Part shown: in pieces, positions 1 to 6,873 of the stretch
How positions within the stretch are numbered: position 1 is the first letter of the stretch
How the letters are laid out: every line of letters begins with the position of its first letter
Assembly: GCA_015487255.1 (NCBI GenBank)
Contig: WFQA01000079.1
Span: 1 to 20,887, forward strand
DNA length: 20,887 nucleotides
Source: Paracoccaceae bacterium
Lineage (GTDB): Bacteria; Pseudomonadota; Alphaproteobacteria; Rhodobacterales; Rhodobacteraceae
Direction: 5' to 3'
Made by a program: the position numbers and the translations under genes
Notes under the pieces: model-generated
The model's input: only the letters and a program-made list of their open reading frames with translations
Told to the model about the DNA's origin: nothing
Databases searched by the model: none

Positions 1-8
1 CAGCTTCC

Positions 9-431
9 TTATATTGTGCCATCATCAAGAATTGCCCGGAAAACCAGGGCAATCCGTCGGGTTTGCGGGGCCGCACCCCGGCGCGCCCTCGATTTTATGA
101 ACATCAGGTTGACCAGCTTGCCCCGGCTGAGCGGCATATCCGCCCAGCCCAAAGTGTCCACCACCAGCGCCGCCACTTCCTTGGCAGCGCTATAGCCGGC
201 AAAATCGGAGTCAATATTGACCTCGAAATCAATTTCCGTGCCCTTGTGGCTACCGCTGGAGCGGTCCTTGGCCAGCTCATCCCCAAGGGTGATATAGGTG
301 CCGCTAGGCGGTGTGCCGGTGCCTGGCGGTGGAGAATCATAGATACCCTCCACCATGGCAACCAGGGCCGCATTGCCACTTAGCGCCGTAAAAACAGCCG
401 CTTGCAGGGCGGCGCTCATTGCATAGCTCAT
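9..431 (-). CDS. GTA tail terminator protein (g8-like, DUF3168 family)
   Basis: The protein is 140 residues and resembles the DUF3168 tail-completion family (RcGTA g8), which caps the tail tube and joins it to the head. The assignment rests on size, on the N-terminal helix followed by a motif around YDSPPP and GTYITLGDE, and on its place directly after the stopper gene. I chose the ATG at 431: it overlaps the stopper stop codon in an ATGA arrangement and has GAGGAGG seven bases upstream. A longer start at 452 would put that ribosome binding site inside the gene. The stop is TAA at 9-11. On the minus strand an AAGGA lies just beyond the stop, about five bases from the window edge, so the next gene (major tail protein expected) probably starts immediately outside the window. 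Confidence 0.85.
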   Translation of the reverse strand: MSYAMSAALQAAVFTALSGNAALVAMVEGIYDSPPPGTGTPPSGTYITLGDELAKDRSSGSHKGTEIDFEVNIDSDFAGYSAAKEVAALVVDTLGWADMPLSRGKLVNLMFIKSRARRGAAPQTRRIALVFRAILDDGTI

Positions 432-763
432 TGCCTGCCCTCCTCGGCCCATATCTCCAGATACTGGGCATTTTCGCCGTAATCCCCCACGGCGAGAATA
501 TCAAAGCTGCGCCCCTCCTCGCGAAAGCGCTGGTCGGGGCGCGGGCGGGAATCCGCACCAAACGGTGCCGCGCGGGTCAGAATTCTGTATTTGACCACCG
601 GCAATGTGCGCGCCCCAACCTGGCGCTCCACACTGCCGCGCGCTTCAAGATTGGCCCACACCACCCCTTTGGAAACCCAGCTCTCAGCAAAGCCCCCCAT
701 GCCATCGGGCACCCGGTTCAACTCCTCCAGCACCAGTTTTCGGTTGAGTTTAGGCGTGCTCAT
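428..763 (-). CDS. GTA head closure/stopper protein (g7-like head-tail adaptor)
   Basis: A 111-residue protein of the phage head-tail adaptor (SPP1 gp16-like, head closure) type. Such proteins form a ring below the adaptor and keep DNA in the filled capsid. The sequence has the usual layout of a small beta-barrel: LNRKLVLEE at the N-terminus, a DGMGGFAESW turn, and a central ARGSVERQVGARTLPVVKYRI segment shortly followed by the RPDQRF stretch. The ATG at 763 overlaps the stop of the adaptor gene (ATGA), with CGGAGG six bases upstream, and its own stop overlaps the tail terminator start in the same way. This tight translational coupling is typical of the neck genes of HK97-type viruses and GTAs. 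The family name is recalled from order and pattern, not from a search. Confidence 0.85.
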   Translation of the reverse strand: MSTPKLNRKLVLEELNRVPDGMGGFAESWVSKGVVWANLEARGSVERQVGARTLPVVKYRILTRAAPFGADSRPRPDQRFREEGRSFDILAVGDYGENAQYLEIWAEEGRQ

Positions 764-1353
764 GGCGCACCTCCGAGGCGAAACCTCTTGTAAGGCTCGA
801 TCAGCGCCGCCACCCCAAAGGGCATTTGCCCGGCCCCGCTCACCATCGCATCGCGGTTTTCATAATAGCTCGCTGCCAGCATCAGCATCGCCTGGCGCAA
901 ATCCGCCGGCACTTTGCTCCAATCGCCAAACCCGGCAAAAAAGATGATCTGCGCATAGCCATTCGGAGCAATTTGCGGCAATCCCCCGGTCTTGGAAAAA
1001 AGTCTCGGCCGTTGCCCGTCATTCAACAGGCCATACTGGCTGGGCGAAATCACTTCAAAGCTGCCATCCTGCTCATAGATCTTGAGCTGGATCAGCGTCG
1101 TCACCGGCGAGATCGGCAGCGCCTGCGCGCCGGCTTCCAGCCGCCAGGTGGAGAGGATCAAGTTGAACCGCCGGGTTATCAGTATTTTTTTAGTCCGGGC
1201 CTCGATCGCCCCCATTGCGGCACGCAAACAGCTTTCCAGCAGCGTATTTTGCGCACCGTCATCAATAAAACCGCTGCCCAGCCGCATATGTTCGCTAAAC
1301 TCGGCCAAAGGCAGTTCGGCGCTGAGCAAAGGTGAAAATTCAGTCAGATTCAT
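760..1353 (-). CDS. GTA head-tail connector/adaptor (g6-like)
   Basis: A 197-residue protein matching the phage gp6-like/phiE125 gp8 head-tail connector family (RcGTA g6). These proteins form a dodecameric ring docked below the portal. Visible features are the N-terminal helix ending in LESCLRAAMGAIEARTKKILITRRF, the ALPISPVTTL segment, and the C-terminal helix PADLRQAMLMLAASYYENRDAM, which is the classic signature of this family. GGAGA lies about six bases upstream of the ATG at 1353. The gene overlaps the end of the preceding small Ig-like gene by 14 bases and the start of the stopper gene by 4 bases, so the three are probably translated as a coupled block. Confidence 0.9.
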   Translation of the reverse strand: MNLTEFSPLLSAELPLAEFSEHMRLGSGFIDDGAQNTLLESCLRAAMGAIEARTKKILITRRFNLILSTWRLEAGAQALPISPVTTLIQLKIYEQDGSFEVISPSQYGLLNDGQRPRLFSKTGGLPQIAPNGYAQIIFFAGFGDWSKVPADLRQAMLMLAASYYENRDAMVSGAGQMPFGVAALIEPYKRFRLGGAP

Positions 1354-1666
1354 GGAAATCTCCAGTCAATGAGGCCGCCGCAATCCGCAGGATCGCCGCC
1401 TGTTTCAAAACCCGCTTCATGTCAGTGCCCACGGTGCAGGTCAGCAGATAAACCTGCCCTGCAACACCGCCAGCCAACACCGCGCGAGAGCAGCTCGTGC
1501 TCAGGGTTTGTTCAATAATTCTCAGGCAATTCGGGTCATCATCCACGGGTTGGACCGTCCAGCCCAGATCATCCACCACCTGTTCGTGCTTCAAAAGCCC
1601 CCCGGACCGCCAATCAATGGTGAAAGCCAGTTCGGAGTTCGGGTCTTTTTCAATTGTGCCGCGCAT
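1340..1666 (-). CDS. Small Ig-like phage protein (fiber-tail adaptor/Gp77-like), inserted between capsid and adaptor genes
   Basis: A 108-residue protein whose pattern resembles small beta-sandwich proteins of siphoviruses annotated as phage fiber-tail adaptor or Gp77-like. It has KDPNSELAFTIDWRSG at the start, a tryptophan-bearing strand (LGWTVQP), then VLAGGVAGQVYLLTCTVGT and an LKQAAILRI end strand. The LxGGxxGxxYxxxxxIxT core is the strongest clue. It lies after the capsid gene and overlaps the adaptor gene by 14 bases, so it reads as part of the operon. As far as I recall, RcGTA has no gene at this position (g5 is followed by g6). It could be an added decoration protein or an ancestral gene kept in this lineage. 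No strong ribosome binding site is visible at 1666. Confidence 0.7.
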   Translation of the reverse strand: MRGTIEKDPNSELAFTIDWRSGGLLKHEQVVDDLGWTVQPVDDDPNCLRIIEQTLSTSCSRAVLAGGVAGQVYLLTCTVGTDMKRVLKQAAILRIAAASLTGDFHESD

Positions 1667-1755
1667 TTGGGTCCAGTCTTTTAATATTTATGAGTTCCCC
1701 CCGTGCCGCCCATACGGAGGGAGGAACAGCAAACCGGAAGCACGAGGGGAGATCA

Positions 1756-1773
1756 GCCGCCCCGAAGGGCGAC
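1756..1773 (-). other. Very stable UUCG-tetraloop hairpin after the capsid gene
   Basis: In the 130-base gap after the capsid stop codon, minus-strand RNA would read GTCGCCC-TTCG-GGGCGGC. That is a 7-bp stem (one G-U pair) closed by the extra-stable C(UUCG)G tetraloop. No T-tract follows, so it is not a standard intrinsic terminator. A plausible role is to protect the 3' end of the capsid message or to lower transcription of the downstream neck genes. The rest of the gap shows no other clear element. Confidence 0.6.
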
Positions 1774-1796
1774 CTATTGCGGGCCGGGCTTACGCC

Positions 1797-2972
1797 TTAG
1801 GCAACCGCAAATTTCAGCAGCTTGATCGCCGAGAAATCACTCACATCACCACCCACGCGCTTGGTGGCATAAAACAGCACATGCGGCTTGGCGCTGAACG
1901 GGTCGCGCAAGATGCGCAGGTCCGGGCGCTCGGCCACGGTGTAACCGGCAGCAAAATCGCCAAAGGCAATCGCGTCGGCATCAGCGGCGATATCGGGCAT
2001 GTCTTCGGCAATAAGCACCGGATAACCCATCAGGCGGGCAGGCTCACCGGCGGCAAGGCCGTCAGACCAAAGGAAGCGGCCATCCACATCCTTCATCTTG
2101 CGCACAGCCCCTGCGGTTTTGGAGTTCATCACAAAGCTCGCATTGGCGCGGTAAGGCGCGTCCAGCGCATAAACCAGATCAACGATTGCATCAGCCGGAT
2201 CAGTGGCGTTGAAATCACCCGCCGCACCGGTGGCCACATAGCCAAGGTTGCCCCAGGCCCAAACGCTGTTATCCACGGTTGGGTAGGTCAAAAACCCGGT
2301 TGGTTTGTCAATGCCGTCACCAGAAATAAAGGCCAGGCTCTCGGAGCGGCTGAACTTGTCGGCAATGCGGCTGGCCAGCCAGCCTTCCACATCAAACGCG
2401 CTGTCATCCAGCAGGCGCTGCGAAGCCTTGGGCAGGGCCGAAAGCTCATGCAGCGGGATCGAGATACGATCAATCTGCGGTGTGCCGGTCTCGGTCGATG
2501 TGGTGGTTTCATCCGCCCAGCCAGCGCCGATATCGGTGCGGTCAACCAGCACGTCATAAGCGGTGCTTTCCACCTGCACCACGTTGGAAATCGCGCGGAT
2601 GGACGCCGCCCCACGCAAAACGCTGGTAATCTGCTCGGCGGTTTGCGGATCGACCAGAAAGCCGCCATCAGCCGCAACCGCGGTTGAAAGCGCTTTTTCT
2701 TCCATTGGCAGGCCGCGGAGCGCATCATCATCACCCGAGCGCAGATAGGTCGAAAACGCCTTTTTATGGGGCATGTCAAGATCGGCAGCCGTAGAAAGCG
2801 CCGGGCGGGAAGTGGAGATAGATTTACGATCAAGCATGTTAATTCGATTTTCCTGTTCTTTAAGTTTGGATTTAAGTTCCGACTGGAACCCGTTGAATTC
2901 AGACAAGAACCCTTGCAGTGCAGCCTTCACTTCCACAGCCGGGCCTTGCGCCTTGGTTTCGGTATTACCCAT
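1797..2972 (-). CDS. GTA major capsid protein (g5, HK97 fold)
   Basis: A 391-residue HK97-fold capsid protein, very similar to RcGTA g5 as I recall it. Recognisable blocks include KAFSTYLRSGDDDALRGL, DGGFLVDPQTAEQI, SQRLLDDSAFDVEGWLA, VYALDAPYRANASFVMNS, ARLMGYPVLIAEDMPDI and AKPHVLFYATKRVGGD near the C-terminus. The first roughly 50 residues are charged and helical with coiled-coil character (the delta/scaffolding domain normally removed by the prohead protease). I chose the ATG at 2972 because AAGGA lies six bases upstream and the N-terminus then matches the GTA pattern. A longer reading from 3002 overlaps the protease stop and has only a weak, distant AGGGA. The gene follows the protease and is followed by a stable hairpin. 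Confidence 0.96.
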   Translation of the reverse strand: MGNTETKAQGPAVEVKAALQGFLSEFNGFQSELKSKLKEQENRINMLDRKSISTSRPALSTAADLDMPHKKAFSTYLRSGDDDALRGLPMEEKALSTAVAADGGFLVDPQTAEQITSVLRGAASIRAISNVVQVESTAYDVLVDRTDIGAGWADETTTSTETGTPQIDRISIPLHELSALPKASQRLLDDSAFDVEGWLASRIADKFSRSESLAFISGDGIDKPTGFLTYPTVDNSVWAWGNLGYVATGAAGDFNATDPADAIVDLVYALDAPYRANASFVMNSKTAGAVRKMKDVDGRFLWSDGLAAGEPARLMGYPVLIAEDMPDIAADADAIAFGDFAAGYTVAERPDLRILRDPFSAKPHVLFYATKRVGGDVSDFSAIKLLKFAVA

Positions 2973-2998
2973 CAGTTTTCCTTTTGGTTGTTCTGGCA

Positions 2999-3544
2999 TC
3001 ATGCCAGCATGTCCCTGGCGGCCCGAAAGGTCTCCGCCAGATTTTGCGCCAACGCCTCCTCGTCAGAGGAAGGCTGCACACGCGCCTCCTGAAGCATCGG
3101 AAAAGTCACCAAAGACACTTCCCAAAGCTCGATCTCATGCAGCAGGCGGCCCTTGCTCGCCTTTTCGCTGCGCTTGGTGCGATAGCCGATCGACAATCCG
3201 TCAATCGCGCCTGCCTCCAGCAAAACCTGCGCCTCACGCCCGGCCTGCACTTCAGTGAGCAACCGCCCAACCACGCGCAAACCTTTGGCATCTTCCGCAA
3301 TTTCGTCCCATACCCCGATCGGCTGGGTCGCATCATGCTGCCAAAGCATTTTCACCTTGCCGCCACGGGCTTTCAGCCGCGAAAGACAGGCCTTATAGGC
3401 GCCGGGCTGCACCACATCGCCACCCTGATCGGTGGCGCCAAACAGGCTGGCATAGCCACTGATCACCGCCCCATCCACCGCCGCCTCTTCCAGCGCACAA
3501 AATTTGGTTTCGTAAGCCGGGCCTACGAATGGAGAAAAATTCAT
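2999..3544 (-). CDS. GTA HK97-family prohead protease (g4, peptidase S78)
   Basis: A 181-residue serine protease of the HK97 prohead protease family (U35/S78), which cleaves the capsid N-terminus during head maturation. The catalytic His lies in LWQHD (His70) and the Ser in DGLSIGY (Ser118). The family motif WEVSLVTFPM follows at 141-150. The start at 3544 has AAAGGGA five bases upstream and gives the usual N-terminus MNFSPF. A longer in-frame extension to 3682 has no ribosome binding site and an Arg/Cys-rich sequence atypical of the family, so I reject it. The gene sits between the head formation gene (65-base gap) and the capsid gene, as in RcGTA. Confidence 0.93.
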   Translation of the reverse strand: MNFSPFVGPAYETKFCALEEAAVDGAVISGYASLFGATDQGGDVVQPGAYKACLSRLKARGGKVKMLWQHDATQPIGVWDEIAEDAKGLRVVGRLLTEVQAGREAQVLLEAGAIDGLSIGYRTKRSEKASKGRLLHEIELWEVSLVTFPMLQEARVQPSSDEEALAQNLAETFRAARDMLA

Positions 3545-3609
3545 CTCATTCCCTTTCAAAGTTTTCCGATTGGTGGGGCATGCCCACAAACACCGCGCCA
3601 AACGCGCCC

Positions 3610-3846
3610 TCACCCGGGCTGGAAAAACGCCATCGCCACATTGACCAAAAACAGGCTCGCCGCCCCGTAAACCGCCAGCCACATCCGTTTTTCCAGCCGC
3701 TCCAGCATGGTTTCAATGCCATTCAGCCGCCGCTCCAGCCCCTTCCAGCGCTCGTCCGTCACCCGCTCATGGGTTTCAATCCGCGCCTGCGCCATATCAA
3801 ACGGCTCATAGAGATAGCGCGAGCCACTCCCCTGCCGCTTACTCAT
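3610..3846 (-). CDS. GTA head formation protein (g3.5-like, RCAP_rcc01685 family)
   Basis: A 78-residue protein with a charged, helical N-terminal two-thirds (heptad-like ERWKGLERRLNGIETMLERLEKRM, likely coiled coil at about 30-55) and one C-terminal hydrophobic segment (about 56-76, MWLAVYGAASLFLVNVAMAF). This layout and its position between portal and protease match the small GTA head formation protein family named after R. capsulatus rcc01685. Its precise role is not established to my knowledge. The start overlaps the portal stop by 8 bases, suggesting translational coupling. The assignment is by position and architecture. Confidence 0.8.
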   Translation of the reverse strand: MSKRQGSGSRYLYEPFDMAQARIETHERVTDERWKGLERRLNGIETMLERLEKRMWLAVYGAASLFLVNVAMAFFQPG

Positions 3847-5014
3847 CCATCACCGCCGGCAGGCCAAGCATGGCGCGCTTTTCAGCTGCGCTCAAAAAAT
3901 CCGCATTCGCCACCCGCCGCCATTGCGACTCGCGCTCAACACTCAGCGCCGGCACCGAATCCAGATCCGCATTCAACCGCATCATCTCGCCGTAATAATC
4001 CGAAAGCCAATTCCCCAGCGCCCCCATGACCTTGCCAACCAAAGGCAGCACGGTCTGGCGATAAAACGCCCGGTTGGCCTCGGCATAATTGGCATAAGCC
4101 GCATCACCGGGCAGGCCCAAAAGCATTGGCGGCACCCCAAAGGCCAAAGCCACCTCGCGCGCTGCGCTCTCCTTGGTTTTCTGAAATTCCATATCCGAGG
4201 GGCTGAACCCCATCGGCTTCCAGTCCAGCCCGCCCTCAAGCAACATCGGCCGCCCGGCATTGCGCGCACCCTGATGATGGCTCTCCATCTCCGCAATCAA
4301 CCGCTCATACTGGTCTTCCGCCATGCTGCCCATACCATCGGCACCTTTATAGACAATCGCCCCCGAAGGCCGGGCCGCATTGTCCAAAAGCGCTTTGGAC
4401 CAGGCACTTGCGGCATTATGCACATCCAATGCCTTAATCGCCGCCTCCATGGGTGACAGCCCGTAATGGTCATCAACCGGATGAAACATTTTCACATGCA
4501 ACACCGGCTGCACCTCGCCACGCATATCAAAGCGATGCTTCTTCGCCCCAACCGCATATTCATAAGCCACCGGCCAGCCATCCACCCCGGGCACCACCCG
4601 CATCCGGTCCGAGCGCAGCACAAAAAGCTCCTGCGGCAACCCGGCCTCATCCAGCCCCGCCGCTTCCAGATAACCATCACCCGAAAGCAACAGCTGGCCG
4701 TAAAGCGCCTCCAAAAGGTCCGCCCGGCCCTGCCCCTGATTGGGCCGCGCCAGCAGGTTGAGCATCGGATGCGCCTCATAGCGCCGCTGCTCGTCCGCCA
4801 GCACCAGCCCCACAGCAGCGGCCGCCTCCGCGATCATCTTCACACAGCGAAACCCAACCGGATTACCCATAAACCCGTTGCGCGCCAGGCTGGAACTATC
4901 GCGGCCAGACCAAGCCACCCGCCCGGACCCCTGAAAGGCGACAACCCCGCCAACGGCGCTGGATTTTGTCGAAGGTGCGTCTGATTTAGACGCCTTAAAA
5001 AGCTGCAAAACCAT
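3839..5014 (-). CDS. GTA portal protein (g3, HK97 family)
   Basis: A 391-residue HK97-family portal protein, the dodecameric ring through which DNA enters and leaves the head. Family features are a variable N-terminus, NGFMGNPVGFRCVKMIAEAAAAV (entry helix), the YGQLLLSGDGYLEA segment, LHVKMFHPVDDHYGLSPMEAA, the long stem helix region around EDQYERLIAEMESHHQGARNAGRPMLLEGGLDWKPMGFSPSDMEF, and FGVPPMLLGLPGDAAYANYAEANRAFYRQTVLPL near the C-terminus. The start at 5014 lacks a strong ribosome binding site (GGGGG lies about nine bases upstream). The gene follows a 126-base gap with a 28-bp palindrome, unlike the tight spacing elsewhere in the cluster, so portal may have separate control. Confidence 0.95.
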   Translation of the reverse strand: MVLQLFKASKSDAPSTKSSAVGGVVAFQGSGRVAWSGRDSSSLARNGFMGNPVGFRCVKMIAEAAAAVGLVLADEQRRYEAHPMLNLLARPNQGQGRADLLEALYGQLLLSGDGYLEAAGLDEAGLPQELFVLRSDRMRVVPGVDGWPVAYEYAVGAKKHRFDMRGEVQPVLHVKMFHPVDDHYGLSPMEAAIKALDVHNAASAWSKALLDNAARPSGAIVYKGADGMGSMAEDQYERLIAEMESHHQGARNAGRPMLLEGGLDWKPMGFSPSDMEFQKTKESAAREVALAFGVPPMLLGLPGDAAYANYAEANRAFYRQTVLPLVGKVMGALGNWLSDYYGEMMRLNADLDSVPALSVERESQWRRVANADFLSAAEKRAMLGLPAVMDE

Positions 5015-5049
5015 AAAGTTATGCCCCCATCTTATTGCTGGATCATAAG

Positions 5050-5084
5050 AAAAACCATGACTATTAACCTAGGTTAGTAGTCAT
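5050..5084 (-). terminator. 28-bp near-perfect palindrome followed by a T-tract between terL and portal
   Basis: Bases 5057-5084 form a palindrome centred on CCTAGG with a single mismatched pair out of 14. In minus-strand RNA it folds as a 12-bp stem with a CUAG loop, then GG and five U (plus-strand AAAAA at 5050-5054). This has the form of an AU-rich intrinsic terminator or attenuator. As DNA it is also a good two-fold operator. It lies in a locally AT-rich 126-base gap that has no gene. Confidence 0.5.
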
Positions 5085-5140
5085 CACTTCTCCGCCTATT
5101 ACTTGCGTTTATTCCGCGTAAAACCCACCGGACCCGCCGC

Positions 5141-6469
5141 CTAAAGCCCCCGCACCCTCGGTGCCAAAAACTTCGCCGCCGGATCAATCATCAAATCCGT
5201 TATCGCCCAAACCAAAGCATCCACCCGGTCCGGGCTGCCCGCGCCCTTAAACCCTTCGCCGGTCATCAGGCACATCTGGTCCTCCAGCGCGTCCAGACCC
5301 TGCATATGGGCCACCCGCCCCTGCTCATAAAGCGCTGCCACCGGCTCGGCCCGGGCCACCTTGCCCCGGCTTGCCCGCACGGCACGATAGGCCACCAACG
5401 GGTCGATCTGCCGGATCAGGCTCTCCACCAGCTCGCCGCCCTGGTTGACTTCCGCCACCAGCCGGTCCGCCTTGAACGCGTGAAAAACCTCCACCGCCCG
5501 CGCCGCCCAGGCCTGCGGGCTGGCCCCCTGCACGCTTGCATCCTTCAGCACCGTCGCCCGCCAGTTCACCGGCGGCCCATCCGTCACCACCCCGGCCACC
5601 ACGATCCCGCAAAGGTCCGCCTTGGCACCGCTGGTCACCGGCGGGTCCACCGCCACCACGATCCGGTTAAACTCTGTATCCTTGCCGCGCCTGATCCCCT
5701 CATGGCTCCACAGCGCGCCCTCTTCAGCCATCAGCATTTCGCCTTCAAGCTCTTGTCGCCCCAGCCTTGTGCCTTGATATTTCGCACTTACATAGCGCAG
5801 AAACGACGCCGCCAGATTGGCGCTATTGGCACTGGTCGGGGCCGAGGTTTTCACCGTCGATGCCTCGTCCAGAATCTCCCGGAGCAGAGCATTGTTCTTT
5901 GGTGTTGTCGTCACAACCTGCCGGGGGCTTTCCCCCAGCCGCAGGGCGAATTGCAGCATATCCCACGCCTCACGCCCCTTCTTCCACTTGGCCAGTTCAT
6001 CAACCCAGGCCGCATCAAATTGCGGCCCGCGCAGCCGCTCCGGGTCAAAGGCCGAATATAGCTCGGCAACCGCGCCATTGGGCCATAAAAGCCGCCGTCG
6101 CGTTGCCTCCCATTTTGGCCGCCGATCCGGCGGCGAGCAGGCCAATATCCCGCTCTCACCAAAAACCATAACCTCGCGGCACTGCTCGATGGTCTCCCCC
6201 ACCAGCGCCACCCGGCGGCAGCGCCCTTTGTCATCCGGCCGCGCCCCCTCAACCTGAGCGCGCACCCACTCCGCACCGGCGCGGGTTTTCCCCGCACCAC
6301 GGCCACCCAAAATCACCCATGTTGTCCAATCCCCCTCAGGCGGAAGCTGATGCCCTTCCAAAGCCCAAAACTCAAAGAGCCAAGGAAGGGACACCAGCGC
6401 GTTATCGCTCAAACCATCCAGCGCCTCATTCAGCGCTTTTGGTTCCAGCCCGCTTAAGTAGTCGATCAC
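5141..6469 (-). CDS. GTA terminase large subunit (g2, ATPase/nuclease)
   Basis: The DNA-packaging motor and nuclease, 442 residues from the GTG at 6469. The Walker A motif GGRGAGKT is at about 55-62, Walker B is AAWVDE (Asp157-Glu158), and TTTPKNN is the coupling region. The RNase H-like nuclease has acidic residues in VAVDPP (Asp275), VAEVNQGG (Glu340) and RVDALVWA (Asp417). The conserved LPWLFEFWALEGHQLPPEGDW precedes the ATPase, as in RcGTA. The start is uncertain. The frame stays open to a TTG at 6541, which would overlap the small terminase by 116 bases. The GTG at 6469 overlaps by 44 bases and begins near where family conservation starts, and a TTG at 6412 is a third option. No start has a convincing ribosome binding site. 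Confidence 0.93.
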   Translation of the reverse strand: MIDYLSGLEPKALNEALDGLSDNALVSLPWLFEFWALEGHQLPPEGDWTTWVILGGRGAGKTRAGAEWVRAQVEGARPDDKGRCRRVALVGETIEQCREVMVFGESGILACSPPDRRPKWEATRRRLLWPNGAVAELYSAFDPERLRGPQFDAAWVDELAKWKKGREAWDMLQFALRLGESPRQVVTTTPKNNALLREILDEASTVKTSAPTSANSANLAASFLRYVSAKYQGTRLGRQELEGEMLMAEEGALWSHEGIRRGKDTEFNRIVVAVDPPVTSGAKADLCGIVVAGVVTDGPPVNWRATVLKDASVQGASPQAWAARAVEVFHAFKADRLVAEVNQGGELVESLIRQIDPLVAYRAVRASRGKVARAEPVAALYEQGRVAHMQGLDALEDQMCLMTGEGFKGAGSPDRVDALVWAITDLMIDPAAKFLAPRVRGL

Positions 6470-6749
6470 AGATCTCGCGTCTTGCCGCGTCAAGGTCGAG
6501 CACGGTTTCACCGCTTCCACCTTGTTTCTCACGTTTTCCAAGCGCCACCTCTATATCAACAATTTGCTGTAAGGTTTTGAAATGTGATGCTAATTGCTTC
6601 TGGACAAGCGCTGCGTCCTCAGACACCAGCCCGCCTTCCATCCGTTCAATCAACACCTCCAACCCCCGTGCCAGCCGCCGGTATAAAAACCGCGCCGAGC
6701 GCAGGGTATCCTTGCTGGTCTTGCCAACTCTGGACGATTTCAATGTCAT
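6426..6749 (-). CDS. GTA terminase small subunit (g1-like)
   Basis: A 107-residue, highly charged, mostly helical protein in the position of RcGTA g1, the small terminase. Features are a basic N-terminus (KSSRVGKTSKDTLRSARFLYRRLARGLEVLIERME), a central helical pair (LVQKQLASHFKTLQQIVDIEVALGKRE) and a C-terminal LDLDAARREICDRLLKR tail. In GTAs this protein supports non-specific packaging of host DNA with the large subunit. GAAGG lies eight bases before the ATG at 6749. It is the first gene after the GTA promoter and its end overlaps the large-subunit frame. The call is by position, length and architecture. Confidence 0.82.
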   Translation of the reverse strand: MTLKSSRVGKTSKDTLRSARFLYRRLARGLEVLIERMEGGLVSEDAALVQKQLASHFKTLQQIVDIEVALGKREKQGGSGETVLDLDAARREICDRLLKRAGTKSAE

Positions 6750-6788
6750 GTATTAAGCCTTCACCTGCTCCGTAATGGGGCAGAAACG

Positions 6789-6819
6789 AAAAAGCGGCGC
6801 ACCTTTCGGCACCCCGCTT
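6789..6819 (-). terminator. Terminator-like hairpin (possible attenuator) in the GTA 5' leader
   Basis: Between the promoter and the small terminase gene, minus-strand RNA would form AAGCGG / CCGCUU (6 bp), a G-G mismatch, then GUGCC-GAAA-GGUGC (5 bp with two G-U pairs) with a GNRA tetraloop. The hairpin is directly followed by a run of U (plus-strand A-run at 6789-6793). The orientation fits GTA transcription only, because the plus strand has no T-run. It lies about 20-50 bases after the predicted start site. It would stop read-through from mltG and also attenuate the GTA promoter itself. Confidence 0.55.
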
Positions 6820-6844
6820 ACCCACTTCTTCCAGCTTGCTTAGA

Positions 6845-6873
6845 GTTATACCTTCGAGCGTTCGCAAAGTCAA
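6845..6873 (-). promoter_or_regulatory. Predicted GTA promoter: TTGACT-N17-TATAAC
   Basis: On the minus strand TTGACT (plus 6868-6873) and TATAAC (plus 6845-6850) are separated by exactly 17 bases, a near-consensus sigma70-type promoter firing toward the small terminase gene. The predicted start is near 6838, leaving a leader of about 90 bases. The -35/-10 spacer contains one arm of an inverted repeat. No other candidate of this quality is seen between mltG and the terminase genes. Confidence 0.7.

Noticed and set aside
1497..2687. Long plus-strand open frame (396 codons) opposite the capsid gene
   Set aside because: It is antisense to a well-supported capsid gene, has no ribosome binding site, and its protein is low-complexity and rich in Arg, Gly and His, typical of a GC-driven shadow frame.
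2999..3682. Longer prohead protease starting at 3682
   Set aside because: The extension is Arg/Cys-rich, has no ribosome binding site and is unlike the family, whereas 3544 has AAAGGGA correctly placed.
5306..6061. 251-codon plus-strand frame opposite terL
   Set aside because: It is antisense to the terminase with intact motifs, and its composition (His, Pro, Arg) is that of a shadow frame.
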